Shown one piece after another: positions 8,849-19,535 of a stretch of 64,000 bases of DNA. The notes under the pieces are model-generated. The model ran no database searches. It was not told the DNA's origin and saw only the letters and a program-made list of their open reading frames with translations. The DNA is from Anditalea andensis (lineage in GTDB: Bacteria > Bacteroidota > Bacteroidia > Cytophagales > Cyclobacteriaceae), in assembly GCF_000714815.1 (NCBI RefSeq), contig NZ_JMIH01000018.1:186001-250000 (forward strand), written 5' to 3'. Each line of letters begins with the position of its first letter. Positions within the stretch are counted from its first letter, which is position 1. Both the position numbers and the translations under genes were made by a program.

Positions 8849-11801
8849 AAGCTACCAGACTCTGAATCTGGAGAAGGAGTTGTTCTGCATCTATCGGTTT
8901 AGATACGTATCCATCAAATCCGTTTTCCTGGATTTCCTCCTTTATTTCGCTTTTTGAGGCTGCAGTAAGTGCTATGACAGGCACTTTTGAGATGGATTTG
9001 ATGGTTTCTGTAGCCAATAAGCCATTCATTACCGGCATCTGTATATCCATCAATATCACATCATACTTTTTTTTCCCCACTGCATCCACTGCCTCAAGCC
9101 CATTGGAAACCCTGTCATAGTCAAATCCCCAGCGCCTAATGATCTTACCTAATACCAGAGCGTTGACCTCATTATCTTCTGCTACCAATATGCTCAGCTT
9201 AGGACTGTAATGATCATGAGGCACCGGTGCATCCTTCACTATGGGTACTGCTTCAGATGTGTTGACTTCCAGATTTATGGTGAAGTAAAACTTACTTCCC
9301 TGACCAACTTCTGATTCAAGATAGATGGTGCTATCCATCCGGGTTAATAGCTTTTTAGTGATAGACAGCCCTAACCCTGTACCACCATACTTCCTACTAA
9401 AAGAATTGCTCACCTGCTCGAAATCATGGAAGATCTTTTCATGGAATTCAGCAGGTATGCCCACTCCTGTATCTTTAACTTCAAAATAAAACGAAACCAT
9501 ATTATCCTTCAATCCCACATTAGACACTTTTACGTCTACCTTCCCACCTTTGGTAAATTTAAGCGCATTGGTAATGAGGTTATTCAGAATCTGCCCTATT
9601 CGGACCTTGTCCCCCAATACTTCTATATCCATATTCCCCTCAAACCATAGGTTGAGTTCGTTTCCGGTATCTTTAGCATGGTGCGTTAAGCTATCTACCA
9701 CCATTTGGGCCAATTTCTTTACCTGAATAGGTCTCTTCTCTAATGTAAGTTTACCAAAATCTAACTTCTGAAAATCCAATAGATCATTGATGATGGTAAT
9801 CAGGTTTTCAGTAGCAAAATTTATCGTACTTAAAGAAGAAGCTAAATGTTGGGGTAGGGCCTCCTGAAGCATGGAGTATACTGATCCGGATATTGCATTT
9901 AAGGGTGTGCGGATCTCGTGGCTTATCATGGAAAGAAAATCAGACTTGGTTTTATTGGCTTCTTCTGCAGCTATTTTGGCCTTTTCTAAACTGTCCTCTG
10001 TTTTCTTTATATCTGTTATATCCGTAAAGTACCCATACCAGGTAATTTCACCGTTTGAAAGTTTTTCGGGTATCGAGGAAGCCTGGACCCATTTGTATTT
10101 TTCACCATTCTGAGAGAGGATTCTAAACTGTCCATCCCAAGATTTGAAAGTCTGTGCAGACTGTAGTATTCCTTCTACAAAATCATCCACATCCTTAGGA
10201 TGTATCCGGTTTAACAACGCCTCAAACCCACCGTGCTTTTCAAATTCTTCATCTGATATTCCAAATATCCTATTGATCCCACTACTTATATAAGGAAAAT
10301 GCAGCTTCCCATCTTCTCCGAATACTAGCTGATACAATACACCGGGCATCTGATCGGTCACCCGTTCCAAAAACCTGGTGGATTCTCGCAATGAGGATTC
10401 CAAAGAGATTCTTTCTGATATATCCCTGGAAATGACCAGAACATATTCCTTTTCTTGGATCAAGACCAATGTGGTGTTCAATTCCACCTGCACGGGAGAT
10501 TTGAGATCATTCAGATGCTCACTGAGCGTAAGCATTGCCTTATTTTTTCTTAATAGATCAATATGTTTTTCCCAAGCTCCAGTTTTATGGAATACCGGTT
10601 CGATGTCGCGAAAATTCATAACTGCAGGGGAAGAAGCAGATCTTTCCTCTAGGGCCCTTGCCTTTGCTACTTTGTTTTGAAAAATAAGCTTCCCATCCAA
10701 ATCGGTAATATGAACAGAATCAGGTGTCAAATCTAAAAGTTCTTTATATAAACGAAGCTCTCTTACCATATCCTCTTCCTCAGTGATATCCTGATAGGTA
10801 CCAAAAGCTTTAATAATCATATTTCCTGACATCTCTCCCTTTCCGATGATTCTCACCCATTTCCGCTCATTATTATAGGTGGAGATCTGTACCTTCATAT
10901 CAAAATGCCTCCCTGTTTCTAACAAATTGCCGAAAGAACTTTTCAAATGGCTTTGATACTGGGGCAGGCATAATGATATCCATTCAAAAATATTGAATAC
11001 CCTTCCCTCTTCTACCTGGTGGATATCATATATTTCCCTGCTCCACACAGTGTTATAGGTATTCAGGTCTATTTCCCATACACCAAATTTTGCCGCCCCT
11101 TCCCCCATTCTAAAAAGTTGGTTTTGGGAGTCCAGCCTGATCTGGTCTTCCTTGACCTGATGGATATCTCTCCCTACAGCATGAAATTTATCCTGGATGT
11201 AAATAACATTCCACTCCATCCACTTATACGCACCAAATTTAGATTTAAACCTATAGGTATAGGTGGCTACCTTATTGAGGCTTTTTAAGTTATTCAGTTC
11301 GGTTTTAAACCCTTCTCTATCCTCTGGATGGACAAATAATACTAAACTAGTATCAGTAAATTCAGAAGGCATATAATCCAGGACAGTAGTAACCGAATTA
11401 CTCACCCAGGTAAAACTGGTACCTTCCCCTACGCCAAAGACATCCAGACTATTTTCAAAAAAAGAACTGAGGTTATCTGTTAAAGAAATATTGGGTTCCT
11501 TTACCAAAACTCCCTTATGAAAAAGCATATAATTTTCGCCAAATCCCTGGTGATGTTTATATTCAAAGGAAAGATGGCGATTTTTAATCTGAATTTTAAC
11601 GCGCTGATTATCCCTAAAATCGGTTAAATCTACTCCTAAATCTACCAGTGTTTTATCTACTACCGATTCGTTCAGTACTGCTTCAAATGACTTATTGCTG
11701 TAAAAGATTTGGAAAGGGTATTGTCCATCAGCCAAAAAAATCAAATCCGTAGATTCGTCTATGATTTTTTTGAATGTGAAATGAACACCTCTGTTTTCCA
11801 T
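8841..11801 (-). CDS. Soluble multi-PAS hybrid histidine kinase with receiver domain
   Basis: 986 residues with no transmembrane segment or signal peptide. In order: about five PAS/PAC modules over residues 1-620 (for example YISSGINRIFGISDEEF and YKWVQASSIPEKLSNGEITW), a HisKA dimerisation domain with phospho-acceptor SHEIRTPLNAI, a HATPase domain (NLITNALKF, DTGVGIP, GGTGLGLSI), and a C-terminal receiver domain (ILVAEDNEVN, phospho-Asp in DVILMDIQMPVMNG, Lys in YVSKPID). It therefore probably senses a cytoplasmic ligand and passes phosphate to its own receiver. No partner regulator or Hpt protein is adjacent. It converges on the TPR gene with an 8-bp overlap. Confidence 0.93.
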   Translation of the reverse strand: MENRGVHFTFKKIIDESTDLIFLADGQYPFQIFYSNKSFEAVLNESVVDKTLVDLGVDLTDFRDNQRVKIQIKNRHLSFEYKHHQGFGENYMLFHKGVLVKEPNISLTDNLSSFFENSLDVFGVGEGTSFTWVSNSVTTVLDYMPSEFTDTSLVLFVHPEDREGFKTELNNLKSLNKVATYTYRFKSKFGAYKWMEWNVIYIQDKFHAVGRDIHQVKEDQIRLDSQNQLFRMGEGAAKFGVWEIDLNTYNTVWSREIYDIHQVEEGRVFNIFEWISLCLPQYQSHLKSSFGNLLETGRHFDMKVQISTYNNERKWVRIIGKGEMSGNMIIKAFGTYQDITEEEDMVRELRLYKELLDLTPDSVHITDLDGKLIFQNKVAKARALEERSASSPAVMNFRDIEPVFHKTGAWEKHIDLLRKNKAMLTLSEHLNDLKSPVQVELNTTLVLIQEKEYVLVISRDISERISLESSLRESTRFLERVTDQMPGVLYQLVFGEDGKLHFPYISSGINRIFGISDEEFEKHGGFEALLNRIHPKDVDDFVEGILQSAQTFKSWDGQFRILSQNGEKYKWVQASSIPEKLSNGEITWYGYFTDITDIKKTEDSLEKAKIAAEEANKTKSDFLSMISHEIRTPLNAISGSVYSMLQEALPQHLASSLSTINFATENLITIINDLLDFQKLDFGKLTLEKRPIQVKKLAQMVVDSLTHHAKDTGNELNLWFEGNMDIEVLGDKVRIGQILNNLITNALKFTKGGKVDVKVSNVGLKDNMVSFYFEVKDTGVGIPAEFHEKIFHDFEQVSNSFSRKYGGTGLGLSITKKLLTRMDSTIYLESEVGQGSKFYFTINLEVNTSEAVPIVKDAPVPHDHYSPKLSILVAEDNEVNALVLGKIIRRWGFDYDRVSNGLEAVDAVGKKKYDVILMDIQMPVMNGLLATETIKSISKVPVIALTAASKSEIKEEIQENGFDGYVSKPIDAEQLLLQIQSLVAFN

Positions 11802-12049
11802 AATGCTTTTTGTATTTTATTATAGCTTTTTTGTATTTCATACAAAATTGCAGAAAAATTTTTAATTTACAAGCATTGTTAAAAAATTGAATCAAAGAAA
11901 TAAAGAATTATATTTAATTCACTTTATTAACGGATTTTACATAAGGGCGTATTAATGCGGGTTTCCGTACACCTGGATATTTATTTCATTTCTATGGATA
12001 ACTGATTTAAATTCCAAAAAACACCTACTATAATTCACCTAAAACGCAA

Positions 12050-12080
12050 AAAAAGACATGCTTATTAAGCATGTCTTTTT
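12050..12080 (-). terminator. Terminator downstream of aconitase
   Basis: Nearly perfect palindrome AAAAAGACATGCTTA / TAAGCATGTCTTTTT, so it has a U-tract in both directions. It lies 27 bp after the acn stop codon on the minus strand. Confidence 0.85.
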
Positions 12081-12106
12081 ATTCATTTCAAACATCAGTA
12101 TTCAAC

Positions 12107-14377
12107 TTATTTCTTATTATTTTCCTTGATTATATTCAAAGCAGAACCAGCTTTAAACCATCCGATTTGGCCAGCATTATAGGTATGCTGTACTTTGATC
12201 TCATCTGAGGTACCATCTGCATGGGACAGAACCACAGTAAGTGGTGTACCAGGAGCAAAGAATTCCTCCAGTCCTATGATATCAATATTATCATCTTCCT
12301 GAATAAGATCATAATCACTAGGATTATCAAATGTCAATGCCAACATACCCTGCTTTTTGAGGTTGGTCTCATGTATACGGGCAAATGATTTTACCAATAT
12401 AGCCCTCACACCCAAAAACCTAGGCTCCATAGCTGCATGCTCTCTAGAAGACCCTTCTCCATAGTTCTCATCACCTACTACTATTGACCCAATATTATTG
12501 GCCTTATAATAGCGCTGTACTGCAGGAACTTCCCCATATTCTCCGGTAAGCTGGTTTTTGACCGAATTGGCTTCGTCATTAAAGGCGTTAATAGCCCCTA
12601 TCAGCATGTTGTTTGATATATTATCAAGATGACCTCTGAACCTCAGCCAAGGGCCTGCCATGGAGATATGGTCAGTGGTACACTTCCCTTTAGCTTTGAT
12701 CAATAATTTAAGGCCTTTCAGATCTGTACCTTCCCATGGCTGGAAAGGATCCAAAAGCTGTAAACGGTCAGACTGCGGATCCACGATAACACTGACATTT
12801 GATCCATCTTCAGCAGGCTGCTGGTATCCAGCATCCTCTACTGCAAACCCTTTGGCCGGCATCTCTAAACCAGTAGGCTCATCCAGTTTCACCTGCTCCC
12901 CGTTCTCATTGGTAAGGGTATCTGTGAGTGGATTAAAGCTAAGGCTACCGGCTATAGCCATAGCCGTGACGATCTCGGGAGATGCTACAAAAGAATGTGT
13001 GTTTGGATTGCCATCTGCTCTTTTGGCAAAGTTTCTATTGAAGGAAGTAATGATGGAATTCTTTTCTTTTTTCTCTGCCCCATGTCTGGCCCACTGGCCT
13101 ATACATGGTCCGCAGGCATTGGCCAGTACCACACCGCCCATAGCACCGAATGTGTCCAGGAATCCGTCTCTGTCTACTGTAAATCTAACCTGCTCAGAGC
13201 CCGGCGTGATGGTATATTCTGACCGTGCTCTCAGTTTTTTATCTACTGCCTGCTGCGCCAAAGATGCTGCACGGCTTATATCCTCATAGGAAGAATTGGT
13301 ACATGAACCTATCAGACCCACTTCCAGTTTTTCAGGCCATCCATGCTCTTTCACCGCTGCCGCAAACTGAGATATAGGCCAGGCCAAATCCGGAGTAAAT
13401 GGACCGTTGATATGTGGTTCAAGTTCTGAAAGATTGATTTCAATTACCTGATCAAAATAATTTTCAGGATTGGCATAAACACCTTCGTCACCAGTAAGGT
13501 GTTCCTTGATGGTATTCGCTAAATCTGCTATATCACCTCTCTCGGTCCCACGCAGATATTCTTCAGATTTTTCATCATATCCGAATATAGAGGTGGTGGC
13601 ACCTATCTCCGCACCCATATTACAGATAGTACCTTTGCCTGTGGCTGAAAGCGATCTCGCACCCTCTCCAAAATATTCCACTATAGCTCCTGTACCTCCC
13701 TTTACCGTAAGGATCCCTGCTACTTTTAAAATCACATCTTTAGCAGCCGTCCATCCAGACATTTTACCCGTAAGTTTAACTCCGATGAGCTTAGGAAATT
13801 TTAGCTCCCATGGCAATCCAGCCATCACATCACAGGCATCAGCTCCACCTACTCCTATGGCGATCATACCAAGACCTCCTGCATTTGGGGTATGTGAATC
13901 CGTACCGATCATCATACCTCCAGGGAAGGCATAGTTTTCAAGTACTACCTGATGGATAATCCCTGCACCGGGCTTCCAAAAACCAAGTCCATATTTATTA
14001 GAAACGGAAGAAAGAAAGTCATACACTTCTTTATTCTTGTCTTTTGCTTTGTTCAGATCAGCAGTAGCGCCTACTTCTGCCTGAATCAGGTGATCACAGT
14101 GAACTGTAGAAGGTACGGCCACCTTGTCTCTACCCGCCTGCATAAACTGTAAGAGCGCCATCTGAGCAGTAGCGTCCTGCATGGCCACCCTGTCTGGCTG
14201 AAAATCCACATAGTTTATACCTCTTTCATATCCTTGATCAGCTTCACCTTGTGATAAGTGGGAATAAAGAATCTTCTCTGTTAGTGTAAGAGGTCGGCCC
14301 ACTATTTTTCTAGCAGTCTCTATACGCTGTGGGAATTTAGCGTAAACTGCTTTGATCATTTCTATATCAAATGCCAT
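12107..14377 (-). CDS. acn: Aconitate hydratase (mitochondrial-type)
   Basis: 756 residues, the length of the mitochondrial/AcnA-like aconitases of Bacteroidota. It interconverts citrate and isocitrate in the TCA cycle using a [4Fe-4S] cluster. The three cluster cysteines are visible: one in [14 protein letters not shown] and two in [11 protein letters not shown]. Substrate-binding motifs [21 protein letters not shown] and [22 protein letters not shown] are intact, the latter in the C-terminal swivel domain. It is monocistronic with its own promoter at 14429-14462 and terminator at 12050-12080. Confidence 0.96.
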   Translation of the reverse strand: MAFDIEMIKAVYAKFPQRIETARKIVGRPLTLTEKILYSHLSQGEADQGYERGINYVDFQPDRVAMQDATAQMALLQFMQAGRDKVAVPSTVHCDHLIQAEVGATADLNKAKDKNKEVYDFLSSVSNKYGLGFWKPGAGIIHQVVLENYAFPGGMMIGTDSHTPNAGGLGMIAIGVGGADACDVMAGLPWELKFPKLIGVKLTGKMSGWTAAKDVILKVAGILTVKGGTGAIVEYFGEGARSLSATGKGTICNMGAEIGATTSIFGYDEKSEEYLRGTERGDIADLANTIKEHLTGDEGVYANPENYFDQVIEINLSELEPHINGPFTPDLAWPISQFAAAVKEHGWPEKLEVGLIGSCTNSSYEDISRAASLAQQAVDKKLRARSEYTITPGSEQVRFTVDRDGFLDTFGAMGGVVLANACGPCIGQWARHGAEKKEKNSIITSFNRNFAKRADGNPNTHSFVASPEIVTAMAIAGSLSFNPLTDTLTNENGEQVKLDEPTGLEMPAKGFAVEDAGYQQPAEDGSNVSVIVDPQSDRLQLLDPFQPWEGTDLKGLKLLIKAKGKCTTDHISMAGPWLRFRGHLDNISNNMLIGAINAFNDEANSVKNQLTGEYGEVPAVQRYYKANNIGSIVVGDENYGEGSSREHAAMEPRFLGVRAILVKSFARIHETNLKKQGMLALTFDNPSDYDLIQEDDNIDIIGLEEFFAPGTPLTVVLSHADGTSDEIKVQHTYNAGQIGWFKAGSALNIIKENNKK

Positions 14378-14428
14378 TTTTGAAATGAATTATGTAAAGA
14401 ATTTATTTAATTGCGTATTAATATCTGG

Positions 14429-14462
14429 CAAAGATAAAAAAATAGGGGGATTTTAGAAGCAA
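14429..14462 (-). promoter_or_regulatory. Bacteroidota-type promoter for acn
   Basis: On the minus strand TATCTTTG (fits TAnnTTTG) at 14429-14436, with TTG 23 bp upstream at 14460-14462. It lies about 50 bp before the acn start. The spacing is at the long end of the accepted range. Confidence 0.45.
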
Positions 14463-14727
14463 TTTCAACCGCTGATTCTTATTTATAAAGAGTATAAAGC
14501 ATAATATAACCCCTCGATGTCACTATTGAAGCGCATATGAAATCACATCATTATCCTATTGGCGCATTCCAGTAGGAATGATACTTGAATCTACCCCTCA
14601 CACTGTCGTTTTGACCGCTATACCTTTCTATTTCCAAAAACCTGTATGCTTAATTATTACCCATATAAATACCCATCCCATCCTTTTATTTCATGCGGTT
14701 ATAAATATCCCCCCAATCATGAGAACT
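14463..14727. other. Intergenic, nothing recognised
   Basis: Between the acn promoter and the end of the acyl-CoA reductase gene. The frames open here have no family features, and I see no clear terminator for the minus-strand acyl-CoA reductase gene. Confidence 0.4.
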
Positions 14728-15750
14728 TCACTTTTTATACAGGCCTGCCAAAAACTCCATGGTATCAACATTATCAGCATATTCGTTTACCTTTGGATTC
14801 TGGGCTTCACCAAAGGGAATACTTCCGGGAATCAATCCTAATCTGCTTACTTTACACTGGATTTTATCCTCTTCACTTTCTATAGCTTGCATTACAGCTT
14901 CCTCATTTTCATATAATTCATAATAAAGAACCGCTATCGGTGAAACCAGACTACTGTTCTTAGTCAATAGTAAGAACCCGTTATCCAGATGGGGCTGCTG
15001 GTTTACCAAATAGATGGATTTATTGTAATCATAATTATTACGGTACTTGTGATGATGTATGATGGGATTGAACTCCTCTATTGACGCCAGAAAATTTTGC
15101 AGTTGCGATTCATCTTTAAGGTAAATCTTAGATATGTTTCTACACCCTAAGCCATAGTATTGAAAAATATCCTTTGCAAGTGATACATAATCCTCCTTAC
15201 TTTCTTTACCGTCCAGTATGGCTACCGAGGTACGGTTCTTCCTGATGATATGCTCATACTTACCAAAATAATATTCAAAATAACGGGCAGTATTATCACT
15301 TCCTGTAGCGATATAAGCATCTTTTCCTTTGAGCATTTCCTCAAAAGTGAGAAAGGGCCCAAATGCTGGCTCTATTTTCAGTAATTCTGCTGCCAACCAT
15401 TTTATTAGGACCTCATCCGAGGTACTGGGCTTAGCGTGCAGTTCATGGCCTGTCATGAGCACACATAACAGATCATGGAATCCTACAGCAGGCACATTGC
15501 CCGCCATCATTACGCCTACTTTCTTTCCTTTTAGGCGATCTGGTATATCATACTGCCCAACCCAATCTTTAAGTGACGAGGCTTCCAGCATAACAGTCAA
15601 TGCTTTTAGGGCATCAGAGATACTTGCTGAAGTAAACCAACTGTTACCGTTTTCTGCCCTTCTGGCCAGCGATAAAAATTCGTCACCTTCCAATGCTTTT
15701 ATCCTTTCACCCAATGCTATAAATGCCTTTATTCTTTGTTCTAGTCTCAT
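14728..15750 (-). CDS. Acyl-CoA reductase, LuxC family
   Basis: 340 residues matching the LuxC-type acyl-CoA reductases (aldehyde-dehydrogenase-like fold) found as single genes in many Bacteroidota. Visible features are VGVMMAGNVPAVGFHDLLCVLM in the nucleotide region (residues 75-96), a conserved ATGSDNTARYFEYYFGKYEH, and the probable catalytic Cys in YYGLGCRNISKIYL. It is shorter than LuxC of luminous bacteria (about 480 residues) and no luciferase genes are present. It would reduce acyl-CoA or acyl-enzyme to aldehyde with NADPH. The physiological substrate is unknown. It is divergent from a 4Fe-4S ferredoxin gene, a pairing I recall from other members of this phylum. Confidence 0.8.
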   Translation of the reverse strand: MRLEQRIKAFIALGERIKALEGDEFLSLARRAENGNSWFTSASISDALKALTVMLEASSLKDWVGQYDIPDRLKGKKVGVMMAGNVPAVGFHDLLCVLMTGHELHAKPSTSDEVLIKWLAAELLKIEPAFGPFLTFEEMLKGKDAYIATGSDNTARYFEYYFGKYEHIIRKNRTSVAILDGKESKEDYVSLAKDIFQYYGLGCRNISKIYLKDESQLQNFLASIEEFNPIIHHHKYRNNYDYNKSIYLVNQQPHLDNGFLLLTKNSSLVSPIAVLYYELYENEEAVMQAIESEEDKIQCKVSRLGLIPGSIPFGEAQNPKVNEYADNVDTMEFLAGLYKK

Positions 15751-16042
15751 CTTAAAGTTATTTCTACCTTACAAATATATTTTATAATGCTGACATGATC
15801 ATTTATAAGCTTAAAATTGTCGCCATCGGATCTATCGGAGATAAGATAGTTATCATGATGAATGATCTAATGCAAATCAATCCTAGATGGCAAAAAGGGG
15901 CTGGTCTTCAGATAACATATGTATGGTTCATCCTGCAGTAATATCACACATGAAAAAATGATCTAAAAAACAATTGATTAAAAAGGTGATAAAAAGGGCA
16001 TTTTAAGCTAGATTCGTTATAAATTATTTAGCATGACAACAA

Positions 16043-16050
16043 TATTTTTG
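16043..16050 (+). promoter_or_regulatory. Possible -7 element for the ferredoxin gene
   Basis: TATTTTTG matches TAnnTTTG 47 bp before the start codon, but no TTG is seen at the expected distance upstream, so support is partial. Confidence 0.3.
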
Positions 16051-16097
16051 TGAGATTGTTAAATGGTTAGTAGATTTGAAAAAAAAATAGAATAAAG

Positions 16098-16445
16098 ATG
16101 GCCATAATGATAACCGACGAATGCATCAACTGTGGTGCATGTGAACCTGAATGTCCCAATACTGCTATATATGAAGGCGGAATAGAGTGGACATGGGCTG
16201 GAGGTACCAATTTAAAAGAGGTAGTATTAGAAGATGGAACTGTAGTAGATGCAAGTGAAAAGCAAGAACCTGTTTCAGATGAGTTTTATTATATAGTAAC
16301 TGACAAATGTACCGAGTGCATGGGTTTCCATGAGGAACCGCAATGTGCTGCAGTTTGCCCAGTGGATTGCTGTGTAGATGATCCTGATCACAGGGAATCA
16401 GAAGAAAGACTCCTTGAGAAAAAGAAATTAATGCATGGCGAATAA
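16098..16445 (+). CDS. fdx: 4Fe-4S dicluster ferredoxin
   Basis: 115 residues. Cluster ligands fall in two sets: [13 protein letters not shown] (residues about 9-21) and [22 protein letters not shown] (about 74-95). The second set has an enlarged loop between its second and third Cys, as in YfhL-like ferredoxins. An acidic insert of about 45 residues separates them. It is a small soluble electron carrier. It is divergent from the LuxC-type reductase, so a shared redox job is possible but not shown. A second in-frame ATG at 16107 is an alternative start. Confidence 0.9.
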   Translation: MAIMITDECINCGACEPECPNTAIYEGGIEWTWAGGTNLKEVVLEDGTVVDASEKQEPVSDEFYYIVTDKCTECMGFHEEPQCAAVCPVDCCVDDPDHRESEERLLEKKKLMHGE

Positions 16446-16628
16446 AATAGGGGTTAAATAACCCTTATTATATCTTATGATGTCGATTTCACAGGGTGAT
16501 AGGGAATGACACTATCTTTCTTACTCTAAAAGGTAAAAAAAATACCTAAATATTTTGATTTTAATAAGTGAAAACCTTTAACTTGTCTTGATTTTATTTA
16601 TTGAAGAAAGTAAACTAAATTTTGGACA

Positions 16629-16973
16629 GTGGAAGAGAAAAATGGAATGAATAGAGAAGAGATTTTCTCTAAAAAAGTAAAAGCAGGTAAGAGGACGTAC
16701 TTTTTTGACGTCAAGTCGACTCGCTCAAATGATTATTATCTTACCATCACTGAAAGTAAGAGAAAAACAAAAGACGATACGTTCGTTTACGAAAAGCACA
16801 AGATTTTTTTATACAAAGAAGATTTTGGGAAATTTGTAGAGGCTTTACAGGATGTGGTTGATCATGTAAAGAACGATTTGATGTCTGATTTTGATTTTTC
16901 ACAATTTGACGAGCCTGAGGCAGATGCCGAGGTGGTTCCTACTCCATTTGGAGATGAACTGAAGTGGGAATAA
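16629..16973 (+). CDS. PurA-like DNA/RNA-binding protein (DUF3276)
   Basis: 114 residues with the PUR repeat sequence AGKRTYFFDVKSTRSNDYYLTITESK, characteristic of the DUF3276 family, related to Borrelia BpuR. The protein is expected to bind single-stranded nucleic acid as a dimer. The C-terminal 25 residues are acidic. The start is GTG at 16629, giving MEEKNGMNREE. The frame closes upstream at 16611 with no ATG between, and the only other choice is ATG at 16647, which would drop six residues. The gene stands alone between a gap and a strong terminator. Confidence 0.88.
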   Translation: MEEKNGMNREEIFSKKVKAGKRTYFFDVKSTRSNDYYLTITESKRKTKDDTFVYEKHKIFLYKEDFGKFVEALQDVVDHVKNDLMSDFDFSQFDEPEADAEVVPTPFGDELKWE

Positions 16974-16995
16974 TTTCCCCAAAAATATTGGTTAG

Positions 16996-17035
16996 GCATT
17001 CTCTCTAGATGATAGAGGGAATGCTTTTTTTTATC
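16996..17035 (+). terminator. Terminator after the PurA-like gene
   Basis: Stem GCATTCTCTCTA / TAGAGGGAATGC (one G-U pair) with GATGA loop, followed by eight T residues. Confidence 0.88.
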
Positions 17036-17236
17036 TGCCCATAAAGGTCACTATGTAAACATCGTTTATCGACCTCATTTTTGGCCTATTGAATTTGCCT
17101 GAAGCCTGAATAAAATTGGAGAAAACACAATTTTCGTGTGGCGCTTTTTATATATTTACTGGGAGGTTATACGATCCATTAGGAATACTTCTCTGGTACA
17201 TGGGGCAGTCCCGGTCTAACTATACTTTTGTTTTTA

Positions 17237-18322
17237 ATGAATAAACTATTAATATCCATTTTCATCCTAATTCTTATTTTAGTGTTATTGGGATGGTATT
17301 TTTCCAATATTACACTTTATTTTTTGTTTTCGGTGGTTGTTGCTGCAGCATTACGTCCACTTACCAATAGGATTAACAGTATACATATATTTGGACAGCA
17401 CATCCCAAGGTGGACAGCTATTCTGATCTCATTTATAGCCATCATTTCAGTGATTTCATTAGTAAGTCTTTTATTCATCCCGTTAATCAGGGCCCAGATC
17501 GGAATCATATATGAAATGGATATTGATTTTTTATATGAGCAGATCCAGCGCCCGCTGAGCATGGTAGAAGACATTCTGATCAGATGGGACCTGGTCAGAA
17601 ACGAACCTGGCTTCCTTATCAGTATGGTGAGAAATAACCTCATGATGAGCTTCAGTGAAATTAATATCCAGGGATTTATTAATGGCATTATCAATGTGAC
17701 CAGTAACTTTTTAATAAGTCTGCTGGCCATAAGTTTTATATCCTTTTTTCTACTGCTGGAAAATGGCCTGCTTAGAAGAAATATCATCAATTTGGTCCCC
17801 AATAAATATTTTGAGCTATCTGTAGGAACATTTCATCAGGTTGAGACCCTTTTATCCAACTATCTTATAGGCCTATTGATTCAGATGACGGCTATTTTTT
17901 CTATGGCAGCTCTTGGTCTGAGCTTAGTGGGGGTGGAATATGCATTCACTATAGCCATTTTTGCAGCGGTCGCCAACCTGATTCCTTATGCTGGCCCCCT
18001 GCTTGGTGCCATTTTTGGTATATTGGTAGGGCTGTCCACAGGAAATTTTGGAGGAAGTACGGATGTTATCTTTTTCGCTATCAGAATCATAACGGTATTT
18101 TCCCTAGTCCAGGTTACTGATAATATTTTGTTACAACCAATTATTTTTTCTAAATCGGTAAAAGCACACCCACTTGAAATATTTGTTATTATCTTTGTCG
18201 GGGCAAAAATTGCTGGAGTTCTTGGGATGATTTTTGCGATCCCTATATACACTATCTTTCGTGTATCATTTAAAGAATTCTACAAAGGGTACAAAGAGTA
18301 CCAGATATTTAAAATTAATTAA
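17237..18322 (+). CDS. AI-2E family transporter (second paralogue)
   Basis: 361 residues from the ATG at 17237. Organised like the first AI-2E protein: hydrophobic N-terminal pair, soluble segment about residues 85-150, then a helical bundle with the diagnostic NLIPYAGPLLGAIFGILVG and C-terminal VGAKIAGVLGMIFAIPIYTIF. Substrate unknown. An upstream TTG at 17228 is in frame, but it lies inside TACTTTTG (17223-17230), which fits the -7 promoter element, so it is unlikely to be translated. The transcript would then be nearly leaderless. ychF follows 17 bp downstream and is probably cotranscribed. Confidence 0.85.
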   Translation: MNKLLISIFILILILVLLGWYFSNITLYFLFSVVVAAALRPLTNRINSIHIFGQHIPRWTAILISFIAIISVISLVSLLFIPLIRAQIGIIYEMDIDFLYEQIQRPLSMVEDILIRWDLVRNEPGFLISMVRNNLMMSFSEINIQGFINGIINVTSNFLISLLAISFISFFLLLENGLLRRNIINLVPNKYFELSVGTFHQVETLLSNYLIGLLIQMTAIFSMAALGLSLVGVEYAFTIAIFAAVANLIPYAGPLLGAIFGILVGLSTGNFGGSTDVIFFAIRIITVFSLVQVTDNILLQPIIFSKSVKAHPLEIFVIIFVGAKIAGVLGMIFAIPIYTIFRVSFKEFYKGYKEYQIFKIN

Positions 18323-18339
18323 GATTAAGATTATAATTC

Positions 18340-19437
18340 ATGGCATTACAATGTGGGATAGTAGGATTACCCAACGTAGGTAAATCAACTTTATTTAATG
18401 CATTATCCAGTGCAAAAGCAGAAGCAGCTAATTTTCCATTCTGTACGATAGAACCAAATGTGGGGGTAGTAACAGTACCCGATCATAGACTTCAGGTATT
18501 GGAGAAGCTGGTCAACCCAAACAGGGTATTGCCTACAGTAATAGAATTTGTCGATATCGCTGGTCTGGTAAAAGGTGCCAGCAAAGGTGAAGGTCTGGGC
18601 AATAAGTTTTTAGCAAATATCAGAGAGGTCGATGCCATAGTTCATGTGGTAAGGTGCTTTAAGGATGATAATGTCGTCCACGTAGCAGGAGGGGTCGATC
18701 CAGTTTTTGATAAAGAAGTCATAGATTCCGAGCTACAGCTAAAAGACCTGGAATCAGTAGAGAAAAAAATACAGCGAATAGAGAAAATCGCTAAATCTGG
18801 AGAAGCCAAAGCCAAAAGGGATTTGGAAATCCTTAACAATTTCAAAAAATGTTTGCTTGAAGGCAAGAATGCCCGCGCTCTGGACGTTGATAAAGAAGAG
18901 ATTGAAGCAGTGAGGGATCTACATCTTCTGACGATTAAACCAGTCCTATATGTAGCCAATGTAGATGAATCCAGTATACTGACCGGAAACCAATACGTAG
19001 AGCAACTGAAAGAGAGCATCAAGGATGAAAATGCCGAAATCATTGTACTCTGTGCAGCTATAGAATCACAAATCGCTGAATTTGATGACATGGAAGAAAA
19101 GGCCATGTTTCTATCAGAATACGGGTTAGAAGAAAGTGGTTTGAACAAATTGATAGCTGGGGCATACAGTTTGCTTGATCTTATTACCTATTTCACAGCC
19201 GGCGTACAGGAGGTAAGAGCATGGACGATCAAAAAAGGTTGGAAAGCTCCCCAGGCAGCTGGCGTAATCCATACGGATTTTGAAAGAGGCTTTATAAAGG
19301 CAGAGGTGATAAAACTGAAAGACTATGAGCAGTTCAAATCAGAAGCCGCCTGTAGGGAAAATGGAAAAATAGCTATAGAAGGCAAAGAATATATAGTCCA
19401 TGATGGTGATATCATGCATTTTAGGTTCAACGTTTAG
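18340..19437 (+). CDS. ychF: Redox-regulated ATPase YchF (OLA1-type)
   Basis: 365 residues, normal length. The N-terminal G domain shows Walker [13 protein letters not shown], switch segment [20 protein letters not shown] and ANVDES at the position of the NKxD motif, which explains the ATP preference in this family. A coiled-coil insert of about 70 residues (residues 130-200) and the C-terminal TGS domain ([26 protein letters not shown]) complete it. It binds ribosomes in other bacteria. It is probably in an operon with the AI-2E permease. Confidence 0.96.
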   Translation: MALQCGIVGLPNVGKSTLFNALSSAKAEAANFPFCTIEPNVGVVTVPDHRLQVLEKLVNPNRVLPTVIEFVDIAGLVKGASKGEGLGNKFLANIREVDAIVHVVRCFKDDNVVHVAGGVDPVFDKEVIDSELQLKDLESVEKKIQRIEKIAKSGEAKAKRDLEILNNFKKCLLEGKNARALDVDKEEIEAVRDLHLLTIKPVLYVANVDESSILTGNQYVEQLKESIKDENAEIIVLCAAIESQIAEFDDMEEKAMFLSEYGLEESGLNKLIAGAYSLLDLITYFTAGVQEVRAWTIKKGWKAPQAAGVIHTDFERGFIKAEVIKLKDYEQFKSEAACRENGKIAIEGKEYIVHDGDIMHFRFNV

Positions 19438-19535
19438 TGTTTTTAACATTATATTCGCTAATTTTGGAGAATGCTATAAACCACACCCTTTATATATTAA
19501 ATTTAATTATTGTTTAACTTTTCATTTTTAAAACC

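Noticed and set aside
13506-13934. 142-codon frame on the plus strand inside acn
   Set aside because: Antisense shadow of aconitase, which has all its conserved motifs.
15795-15941. 48-codon frame between the acyl-CoA reductase and the ferredoxin (MIIYKLKIVAIGSIGDKIVI...)
   Set aside because: Reads somewhat like a protein but has no supporting signal, terminator or known family. Kept out without conservation data.
17228-17236. TTG start for the second AI-2E transporter
   Set aside because: Lies within a TAnnTTTG promoter-like element; the ATG at 17237 is a better start.
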